5,651 bases of DNA from an uncultured Chlorobiota bacterium. GTDB taxonomy: Bacteria > Bacteroidota > Bacteroidia > Bacteroidales > JAADGE01. The notes beneath the pieces are model-generated. The model searched no databases, was not told the origin of the DNA, and saw only the letters and a program-made list of their open reading frames with translations. This document shows positions 1-5,203 of this stretch, in pieces (position 1 is the first letter of the stretch; every line of letters starts with the position of its first letter). The position numbers were made by a program, and so were the translations under genes. The stretch covers positions 1 to 5,651 of the forward strand of contig CAMZKI010000150.1 in the NCBI GenBank assembly GCA_947311125.1, read 5' to 3'.

Positions 1-11
1 AGTGTTTGTTT

Positions 12-599
12 TTACGGTTCAATACCGAAATAAGCACAAACATCGTAATAATTGTTAACATCAACACCGGCTTTGTCTAAATTATATAAAATTGCTTGTT
101 TAGAATTTGCGGATTTGCTTGAGGTTGAAGCAGGAATCAACACATACCTGAATTTAGCTCCCGCATTGGGCGTATAATTATGGTCGGCACTAAACCACCA
201 TCTTATTTTACCGGCTTGCATATTAAAATTCACACTCACCGTTCCTCCGTCCTGAAAAGTATAGGGCAAAGCATAAATAAATTGTCCGGCTCCCATCCAA
301 TCGGTATAAGATAATACGACTCCGGTATTCATAAAATCAGTTGTAATTGCTGCTTCATCTGCCGTAAATTCACCGTAAACAGCATTTGTTGCCGACCAAG
401 TCGGCGTAATCCAAGCCGAGGCGATTACATTGGCATTACCGTCTTGCCCGTCGGTTCCGTCAACACCGTCGATACCGTTTGTCCCGTCTTTTCCGTCGGC
501 ACCTGCGGGACCGGCAGGACCCATAGGACCTTCACAGGATACAAAAAATGCAAATAATGCCAAAATAATTCCGTACTTAATTTTTGAGATTGTTTTCAT
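12..599 (-). CDS. Collagen-like (Gly-X-Y) surface lipoprotein
   Basis: The 195-residue product starts with a lipoprotein signal peptide: basic MKTISKIKYG, a hydrophobic run, then FVSC with the lipid-accepting Cys at residue 22. Directly after it come eleven Gly-X-Y triplets (residues 24-56), first Pro-rich (GPMGPAGPAG) and then Asp-rich (GKDGTNGIDG and similar). The remaining ~139 residues are rich in aromatic and beta-type sequence (ITPTW, WWFSADHNY, FRYVLIP) and end in an NNYYDVCAYFGI motif. Short collagen-like stalks behind a lipid anchor are common in Bacteroidota lipoproteins; they are thought to trimerise and hold a C-terminal domain off the membrane. The function of that domain is not known to me. 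The A/T-rich ATG at 599 lies 14 nt after the stop of the small LuxR-HTH gene, so the two are probably one transcription unit. Lipoprotein and repeat calls are firm; the role is unknown. Confidence 0.9.
   Translation of the reverse strand: MKTISKIKYGIILALFAFFVSCEGPMGPAGPAGADGKDGTNGIDGVDGTDGQDGNANVIASAWITPTWSATNAVYGEFTADEAAITTDFMNTGVVLSYTDWMGAGQFIYALPYTFQDGGTVSVNFNMQAGKIRWWFSADHNYTPNAGAKFRYVLIPASTSSKSANSKQAILYNLDKAGVDVNNYYDVCAYFGIEP
432..530 (-). repeat. Collagen-like Gly-X-Y coding repeat (11 triplets, 9-nt period)
   Basis: This stretch encodes residues 24-56 of the lipoprotein, with Gly at every third position without interruption. On the plus strand it appears as a 9-nt rhythm of ccgtcN-type units. 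The first triplets use Pro at X; the later ones use Asp at Y (KDG, IDG, VDG, TDG, QDG). Such in-frame repeats can change length by slippage or recombination. Confidence 0.85.
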
Positions 600-613
600 G
601 TTACTTTTTTTAG

Positions 614-826
614 TTAATTAAATAAATTGTTTTTGTGTATTTGATGTATTGCTTGCAAGCGACTGTGTACACCTAATTTTTTATAGATATTTTTCAGATG
701 AAATTTTACGGTATTTTCGGAAATTTCACATTTTTCGGAAATTGATTTATTTGTTAAACCTTTTTCTAATAATGCAATTATTTTTAACTCGGTTTTAGAT
801 AAATTATATTTCCGCTCCGAACTCAT
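614..826 (-). CDS. Small stand-alone LuxR-type (GerE) HTH regulator
   Basis: The 70-residue product (MSSERKYNLSK...) is almost only a LuxR/GerE helix-turn-helix. LSKTELKIIALLEKG forms the first helices, LTNKSISEKCEISENTVKFH the HTH with the recognition helix, and LKNIYKKLGVHSRLQAI the dimerisation helix. There is no receiver, PAS or TPR domain, so the input is not encoded here. A longer reading from GTG at 877 would add 17 residues with no recognisable feature. I prefer ATG at 826 because the GTG lies inside an ACCC-N4-GGGT palindrome that looks like an operator and because the ATG context is A/T-rich. It sits 14 nt upstream of the collagen-like lipoprotein gene and downstream of a large TPR/LuxR regulator with the same type of HTH. 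It could be a complete mini-regulator (possibly acting as a heterodimer partner) or the remnant of a larger LuxR protein; an in-frame stop near 914 prevents further extension. The HTH assignment is firm. Confidence 0.8.
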   Translation of the reverse strand: MSSERKYNLSKTELKIIALLEKGLTNKSISEKCEISENTVKFHLKNIYKKLGVHSRLQAIHQIHKNNLFN

Positions 827-843
827 TTGTAAATATCTTTCTG

Positions 844-887
844 CAAATATTCGGATAATAACCGAATTATTTCCCACCCGATTGGGT
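844..887 (-). promoter_or_regulatory. Possible promoter and operator of the mini-LuxR gene
   Basis: A 4-nt-arm palindrome ACCC-GATT-GGGT occupies 876-887. On the minus strand, AATATTTG at 851-844 matches five of the six fixed positions of the Bacteroidota -7 element TANNTTTG. If transcription starts about 5-7 nt after it, the palindrome centre falls near -44, where a class II activator such as a LuxR-HTH protein would sit. No clear -33 TTTG is visible, which would fit activator dependence. This is inference from position and symmetry only. Confidence 0.25.
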
Positions 888-894
888 AGTTTTT

Positions 895-935
895 GTAAAA
901 ATTGACATTTTTTTCAAAAAAGAAAAAATTTGTCA
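895..935 (-). terminator. Terminator-like hairpin after the TPR/LuxR gene
   Basis: On the minus strand TGACA (935-931) can pair with TGTCA (907-903). Inside this, TTTTTTC pairs with GAAAAAA around a T-rich loop, and ATTTTTA follows (902-896). The stem is almost entirely A/T, so it is a weak candidate for a factor-independent terminator about 80-120 nt past the stop codon of the upstream gene. The TGACA arm can alternatively pair with TGTCA at 949-945. Confidence 0.3.
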
Positions 936-1013
936 TTTCGAAATTGACAGATTCAAAAATAAAAATACAAAAAATTTTAGAATATAATTTTAATTATGAA
1001 TTTGAGGTAAGTC

Positions 1014-2681
1014 TTAACCGGAAATTTTATTTCGTGCTTCTACGCGATTCTTCACATCCATCTTCAAATAGATGTTTTTGATATGATATTTTACCGTATT
1101 TTGGGAAACAAATATTTTTTCGGCAATTTGGGCATTGGTTTTTCCTTTACATATCAGTTCCAAAACTTCGGTTTCGCGTTCGGTAAGTTGATGTTTCTTT
1201 GAAAAATATTCTAAATTATCACTGTAATTATTTGAAATATTTCGATTTAACTCTTCACTTTTTAAAATATAATTTTGAATCTCCAATTCCATTTTATTCA
1301 GTTTATGAAAAGCTTTAGCTCTGAAAAAATAAGCTGCCCCGGTTATTAAAAACAACAATAAAATAAGAGAAGCTATTAAAAATCCTCTTGCTTTTAAATT
1401 TTGTTCTTTTGTTTTATTTTCTTCATTTAAAAGTTCAATTTTATGCTGTTTTTTTTCAGTTTGATATTTTATCTCAATATCGGCAATCTTTTCTTTAACT
1501 TCAACCGCATTCAAACTGTCTTTTATTTTATGAAAACGCTCATAATATTTTAAAGCATTCTTTGTTTTTCCGGTCAATTTATAAATATTGTAAAAATGAA
1601 AATCAATATCAGGCAAATTCTCGTAAATACCGTTCTCTTTGCTCATTTTTTTTGCCTCATCCAAATTTAACAATGCTTTATTATAGTGTTTTTGCAAATA
1701 TTGAATTTCGGAAAATATTATCAGAGAAGATATTATACCGCTTATATCATTTATTTCTTTTTCTGTTTCAACGGATAATTCGGCATAATTCTCTGCATCT
1801 TTCAATTTTTTTTCTTCTAAATAAAGTTTTGCAAGATTCATATATGCCGCGGCAATACCCCGTTTATAATTATTTTTTCGACTTATTTTCAAGGTTTCTG
1901 AAAAATTAATTTTTGCTTTTTTATTGTTTGAGTTTGAAAAATATATTTCACCCAAAGTATTATAAAAACTTGCTTTTGTTTCCTGATTGCTAATTTTCTC
2001 AATATAATTCGAAGCATGTTCGCAGTAAGTAAATGCTTTTTCAATATTAGCTATATTATTATAATACTGTGCAATATGCAAGTTTAACGCAACAATACTG
2101 TTTATGTAATTTATTTTTTCACTGTATTTTAATGCCTTAACGGTATATTTAACCGCATTTTCATAATCGCCTCCGTAATCAAAACAAATTCCCTTATTTT
2201 GATAAAGTTCGATAAATTCTGCCGTATCTTTTGTAATTTTCGTAAGGTCGATGCCTTTATCATAATAATAATGTGCCGAATCCAAATCGCCGGTAATTGT
2301 ATAAGCAATTCCGAGATTATTTGCCGAAACAGCCGCCATTCTTTTATTGTCAATGTCAATATTTATTTTCAGTGCTTTTTGATGATACTTTTTTACGGAA
2401 TCGTAATTTTCTTTATAATCGTAGGCATAAGCAATATATTGATACGTTTTTGCAATTTTCGGCAGGTTTTCATATTTTTTATACAGAAAAAGTGATTTTT
2501 CAAATAAGTTCAATACTTTTTTTTGGTTTAAAGAATCGTCGGAATATATTTTTCCGAGAGAAAACAAAGAGTCGGCTTTTGTAATTTTTTTATCCGATTT
2601 TTGTTCCTGTCCGCTGTTTTTACAAAGAATACTTGTTGTATATAATAAAAAAAACAGTGTTATTTTTAAAAGATATTCCAT
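1014..2681 (-). CDS. Membrane-anchored TPR protein with C-terminal LuxR-type HTH
   Basis: The 555-residue product has an N-terminal hydrophobic signal/anchor (residues 4-20; Cys20 is preceded by Leu, so it is not a good lipobox). Tetratricopeptide-like helix pairs follow at about 36-390 (for example AVSANNLGIAYTITGDLDSA and FYNTLGEIYFSNSNNKKA). A charged probable coiled coil spans ~391-431 and one membrane segment ~433-453 (GFLIASLILLLFLITGAAYFF). A second coiled coil lies at ~454-485 and a GerE/LuxR helix-turn-helix at ~498-552 (LTERETEVLELI...NTVKYHIKNIYLKM). This architecture is frequent in Bacteroidota. By analogy the TPR part would lie in the periplasm and the HTH in the cytoplasm, linking an envelope signal or partner to transcription; the ligand and targets cannot be read from the sequence. 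It is divergent from the flavoprotein gene across a 173-nt gap containing a perfect palindrome, which may be its own or another regulator's site. ATG at 2681 is favoured because it places the hydrophobic segment at the N terminus. Confidence 0.88.
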   Translation of the reverse strand: MEYLLKITLFFLLYTTSILCKNSGQEQKSDKKITKADSLFSLGKIYSDDSLNQKKVLNLFEKSLFLYKKYENLPKIAKTYQYIAYAYDYKENYDSVKKYHQKALKINIDIDNKRMAAVSANNLGIAYTITGDLDSAHYYYDKGIDLTKITKDTAEFIELYQNKGICFDYGGDYENAVKYTVKALKYSEKINYINSIVALNLHIAQYYNNIANIEKAFTYCEHASNYIEKISNQETKASFYNTLGEIYFSNSNNKKAKINFSETLKISRKNNYKRGIAAAYMNLAKLYLEEKKLKDAENYAELSVETEKEINDISGIISSLIIFSEIQYLQKHYNKALLNLDEAKKMSKENGIYENLPDIDFHFYNIYKLTGKTKNALKYYERFHKIKDSLNAVEVKEKIADIEIKYQTEKKQHKIELLNEENKTKEQNLKARGFLIASLILLLFLITGAAYFFRAKAFHKLNKMELEIQNYILKSEELNRNISNNYSDNLEYFSKKHQLTERETEVLELICKGKTNAQIAEKIFVSQNTVKYHIKNIYLKMDVKNRVEARNKISG

Positions 2682-2709
2682 TACCTTACATAAAAATAAT
2701 CGTATAAAA

Positions 2710-2729
2710 TTAGAAATTTAAATTTCTAA
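2710..2729. promoter_or_regulatory. Perfect 20-bp palindrome, candidate operator
   Basis: TTAGAAATTTAAATTTCTAA is a perfect palindrome with ten matching pairs and no spacer. It starts 29 nt before the TPR/LuxR start codon and 126 nt before the flavoprotein start codon. Perfect symmetry without a loop favours a dimeric protein site over an RNA hairpin. Its closeness to the minus-strand start suggests control of that gene, possibly autoregulation. Low complexity (only G, C and A/T blocks) raises the chance of coincidence. Confidence 0.4.
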
Positions 2730-2854
2730 AAAAGAATAAGTTCTAAAAATATTCACGAAATTACAATTACTTAAAACATTAAATAATTACATACTTTTTT
2801 GTCCTTTTTTATAAAATATTGTATTACTTTACAGTCTGATTTTAATAAAATACA

Positions 2855-4330
2855 ATGAAAAAATTTGATATTGTTATTATAGGAAGCGGTGCTGCGGGCT
2901 TTTCGGCAGCTTCCAGAGCCTTAGATTATAATAAAAACGTTTGCATTATTGAAGCCGGAGAAATAGGCGGTGCGGGAGTTATGAACGGAGCATTAACTTC
3001 TAAAACAATGTGGGAGTTGTCTTCCGATTATGCCATAGCTTCGAAAATTGACAGGGGGTACAGGACATCAGGGATAAGTCTTAACTTTTCCGAAGTAAAA
3101 AAGACCGTTATTCAGGCTGCTAAAGAACGCCAGCATCAAATGCTTTCGCAAATAGAAACATTTTCTGAAAATAAAAAGTATAAAGGCTCAATAACATTAA
3201 AAAAAGGATTTGCAAAATTCAAGGACGAAAATACAGTTGAAATCTTTTACAAGAATAATAAAGAAACGGTAACAGGCGAATATTTTGTCATTGCCACAGG
3301 GTCTCGTCCGCGTGAATATCCCGGAATCCCGGTTGACGGAAAACTGATTTTTAACTCGGATAATATTCTCAGCCTTGAAAAATTTCCGCAAAGAATGATA
3401 ATAATAGGTTCCGGAATAATAGGCTGCGAATTTGCAACAATATTTTCAAACTATAAACAAACCGAAGTTCATCTTCTTGACAGGACAAACAGGGTTATAC
3501 CTTTTGAGGATGATGATGTAAGTGACTTTGTATCTGAAAATCTGGAAGCAAACGGTGTTAAAATTCATTATGAAGCATCATTGCGAACGATAAGAAAAAA
3601 GGGAAACTATTTGGAGGTTGTTTTAGATTACGAAAAGGGACACAGCAAGGTTATAGAAGTTGATATTGCGTTAATTGCAATAGGCAGAGTTGCTAATACG
3701 GAAAATCTGGGTCTGGAGAATATCGGTTTTCCGGAAGCTAAAAAAGGTGTTATTCATATGGATGAGTATTGTTCGTTGAAAGAAATTAAAAGCAGGAATA
3801 TTTTTGCTGCAGGCGATATTACCGGTCACGGGCAACTTTTTAATATAGCACAAGTTCAAAGCAGGCATATTATTGACAAAATATACGGAAACAGGCAAGA
3901 AGAGATTAGTTATAAGAATATGTCCACTTTAATGTTTTTTAAGCCTGAAGTAGCAGCCGTAGGCAGAAATGAGAAACAATTGCGTGTAACAGGTACGCCG
4001 TATAAAGTTGCGTTTTATTCTAATTCTATGATAAGCAGGACAATAGCAATGCGGAATATGAAAGGCTTTGTAAAACTTATAGTAAGTAACGACGGCAAAA
4101 ACCGCATTTTGGGAATGCGTGCCGCAAGTCCTCAGGCATCGGCATTTATAGTTTCAGTTGCTCACCTTATTGATGAAGAAAACGGACTTGGAGAAGTCTT
4201 TAAAACCGTCCACCCGCATCCCGGAGTTACCGAAGGTATTGAGGAATGTATAAGGTTGTTTTATAAGTCGTCAATTTTTAAGCCGGAAGCATTCCCTGAC
4301 GAGATTAAATACAGAGAATGGAAACCTTAA
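2855..4330 (+). CDS. FAD/NAD-dependent oxidoreductase of the dihydrolipoamide dehydrogenase fold, lacking the redox disulfide
   Basis: The 491-residue product has the full layout of class I flavoprotein disulfide reductases. GSGAAG (10-15) with IIEAG is the FAD ADP-binding site; ATGSRP follows at 148-153. GSGIIGCE (185-192) with the acidic LLDR end is the NAD(H) site; AAGDITG (318-324) is the second FAD motif. The C-terminal interface domain (~350-470) ends in HPHPGVTE (453-460), which corresponds to the catalytic His-Glu pair (H455, E460). The usual GGTCLNVGCIPSK motif reads GGAGVMNGALTSK (38-50), so both redox cysteines are replaced, by Gly41 and Ala46, and Pro by Thr. It therefore should not work as lipoamide dehydrogenase, glutathione reductase or mercuric reductase. 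An NADH:acceptor reductase (for example quinone) or a transhydrogenase-like role, as in cysteine-poor relatives such as SthA, is more likely but inferred. Length is normal and the frame intact, so this is not a decayed gene. It converges on the DUF3365 haem lipoprotein gene with 9 nt between stops. ATG at 2855 gives the typical N terminus directly before the FAD motif. Confidence 0.9.
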   Translation: MKKFDIVIIGSGAAGFSAASRALDYNKNVCIIEAGEIGGAGVMNGALTSKTMWELSSDYAIASKIDRGYRTSGISLNFSEVKKTVIQAAKERQHQMLSQIETFSENKKYKGSITLKKGFAKFKDENTVEIFYKNNKETVTGEYFVIATGSRPREYPGIPVDGKLIFNSDNILSLEKFPQRMIIIGSGIIGCEFATIFSNYKQTEVHLLDRTNRVIPFEDDDVSDFVSENLEANGVKIHYEASLRTIRKKGNYLEVVLDYEKGHSKVIEVDIALIAIGRVANTENLGLENIGFPEAKKGVIHMDEYCSLKEIKSRNIFAAGDITGHGQLFNIAQVQSRHIIDKIYGNRQEEISYKNMSTLMFFKPEVAAVGRNEKQLRVTGTPYKVAFYSNSMISRTIAMRNMKGFVKLIVSNDGKNRILGMRAASPQASAFIVSVAHLIDEENGLGEVFKTVHPHPGVTEGIEECIRLFYKSSIFKPEAFPDEIKYREWKP

Positions 4331-4339
4331 ATGTTTGTT

Positions 4340-4948
4340 TTACATTGTAACCACCCAAATACCTCTTAAATCTCCGACATTATATCCCGTAGCTTTGTCT
4401 TCCGGATACAACTTTTTGATAGTTTCATATGTTTTAGTTTCAATATCTTTTGAAATGTTACCGTGACATTTAAGGCACATTTGGTTGACAATAATCGGAT
4501 AGTAAATTACAACCTTATTATCACTTGCAAAAACTTGAGGTTTCGGCTCGCTCCCTTCCGAAATAAGTTTCTTTGACTTGTTTATATAGGCAAGTTCCTT
4601 ACCGGTTGCCTCATTTAAGATATTTCTGTTTTTATCTGAAACCCTTTTTATTTTTACCTTATGGCTTTTTGCCGTGCTGTCAGTCAGAAAAAGTGCTTTT
4701 TCGCTGCAAAAAGACACAGCATTTGCAGCCCCGCCGGATTTAATTGCATTTCCCAGGTTTTTTCCTAATATTTTTTTTGCCTCCGAAACGAACTGCTTAC
4801 CTTTCTTAATGTAAAAAAAATCATTACTCGGCTTAATCTCAACTGTTTTATTTTCAGAAGCAGAGTTTTCCTTCTCGGAGTTATTGTTATTACAACTGAA
4901 GCTTAAAAATACAACTAATGAAAGTATGAGTATAAATTTTGGTTTCAT
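4340..4948 (-). CDS. DUF3365 (Tll0287-like) single-haem c-type lipoprotein
   Basis: From ATG at 4948 the product has 202 residues and begins with a clear lipoprotein signal (MKPKFILILSLVVFLSFSC, lipid Cys19). An in-frame upstream ATG at 5008 would add 20 polar residues before the signal peptide and would overlap the probable promoter, so it is rejected. A polar Asn/Ser/Glu linker is followed by the DUF3365 domain (~45-202). It contains AVSFCSEKA (Cys81), RVSDKNRNILNEA (102-114), the covalent haem site CLKCH (158-162), and the family-typical ending YPEDKATGYNVGDLRGIWVV. In the structurally studied member Tll0287 the haem iron has Cys and His axial ligands and the fold resembles PAS sensor domains; Cys81 and His162 are the matching candidates here. 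The protein is thus a periplasm- or surface-exposed cytochrome likely to act in sensing or low-potential electron transfer; its partner is unknown. It is divergent from a TonB-dependent receptor gene. Confidence 0.88.
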   Translation of the reverse strand: MKPKFILILSLVVFLSFSCNNNNSEKENSASENKTVEIKPSNDFFYIKKGKQFVSEAKKILGKNLGNAIKSGGAANAVSFCSEKALFLTDSTAKSHKVKIKRVSDKNRNILNEATGKELAYINKSKKLISEGSEPKPQVFASDNKVVIYYPIIVNQMCLKCHGNISKDIETKTYETIKKLYPEDKATGYNVGDLRGIWVVTM

Positions 4949-5005
4949 ATTTTTTGTTTTTATTACTTGTTTTGAAGAGTGTATAATTTCACCATCCTGT
5001 TCCGA

Positions 5006-5036
5006 CAAATATAATTATATTTTTATAAAAGCAGAA
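5006..5036 (-). promoter_or_regulatory. Promoter of the haem lipoprotein gene
   Basis: On the minus strand TATATTTG (5013-5006) matches the Bacteroidota -7 consensus TANNTTTG perfectly. A TCTG (5035-5032) lies 18 nt upstream in the place of the -33 TTTG/TTG element, within the 12-mer TTCTGCTTTTAT (5036-5025). Transcription would start near 5000, giving a leader of about 50 nt before the ATG at 4948. No Shine-Dalgarno site is seen. Confidence 0.45.
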
Positions 5037-5166
5037 TTAATTTCGAATATAAAGTTTTGCTTCTTTTTTATCTGTTATTGCCTTATCTTTCTGGCATCCC
5101 CATATGTTGGTATTTTCTGTACATAAGCAGTTTTTTATTTTGTACAACAGCCCTTTCTGCTTTTAT
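5025..5166. repeat. 12-bp inverted repeat pair in the divergent promoter region
   Basis: ATAAAAGCAGAA at 5025-5036 is the exact reverse complement of TTCTGCTTTTAT at 5155-5166, with 118 bp between the arms. As a result each divergent gene has the same 12-mer upstream, reading toward it. Matching stops at both ends, so the exact arms are 12 bp. A shared regulator site is the simplest reading; an invertible segment is a more remote one. Confidence 0.5.
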
Positions 5167-5169
5167 TTG
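5139..5169 (+). promoter_or_regulatory. Promoter candidate of the TonB-dependent receptor gene
   Basis: TTTG at 5139-5142 and TTTATTTG at 5162-5169 (five of six fixed positions of TANNTTTG) are separated by 19 nt, the usual Bacteroidota spacing. The start would fall near 5175 with a leader of about 28 nt to ATG 5204. An alternative, weaker -7 (AAGAATTG, 5178-5185) lies at the same distance from the 12-mer TTCTGCTTTTAT (5155-5166) as the -7 element of the divergent gene does from its copy. Confidence 0.4.
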
Positions 5170-5203
5170 TCGTAACTAAGAATTGTTCTAAATAACATTA
5201 ATT

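Noticed and set aside
430..621. Plus-strand ORF rich in Pro-Ser (PSCPSVPSTPSIPFVPS)
   Set aside because: This is the complement of the Gly-X-Y repeat; the 9-nt rhythm creates an apparent Pro-Ser repeat protein that has no independent support.
1562..1909. Plus-strand 115-codon ORF
   Set aside because: It lies wholly antisense within the TPR/LuxR gene, whose frame encodes clear TPR sequence; the Phe/Leu/Tyr-rich product is typical of a complement-strand shadow.
2199..2584. Overlapping plus-strand ORFs antisense to the N-terminal part of the TPR gene
   Set aside because: Both are Phe/Ile/Cys-rich shadows of the opposite strand without domains or plausible starts.
2724..2749. Direct repeat TTCTAAAAA at 2724 and 2741
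   Set aside because: A 9-mer of mostly A/T in an AT-rich gap, with the first copy overlapping the palindrome arm; too likely to be chance.
2798..2832. TTTG followed by TATTACTTTAC as promoter of the flavoprotein gene
   Set aside because: The -7 part matches TANNTTTG poorly and the better alignment gives a 23-nt spacer; a promoter must lie in this gap but I cannot place it with confidence.
4949..5008. 20-residue upstream extension of the haem lipoprotein from ATG 5008
   Set aside because: It would bury the lipoprotein signal peptide behind a polar stretch and overlaps a perfect -7 promoter element.
4884..5126. Plus-strand 80-codon ORF, hydrophobic and Cys/Phe-rich
   Set aside because: It overlaps the haem lipoprotein start antisense and covers its promoter; composition is that of a chance frame in AT-rich DNA, with no recognisable domain.
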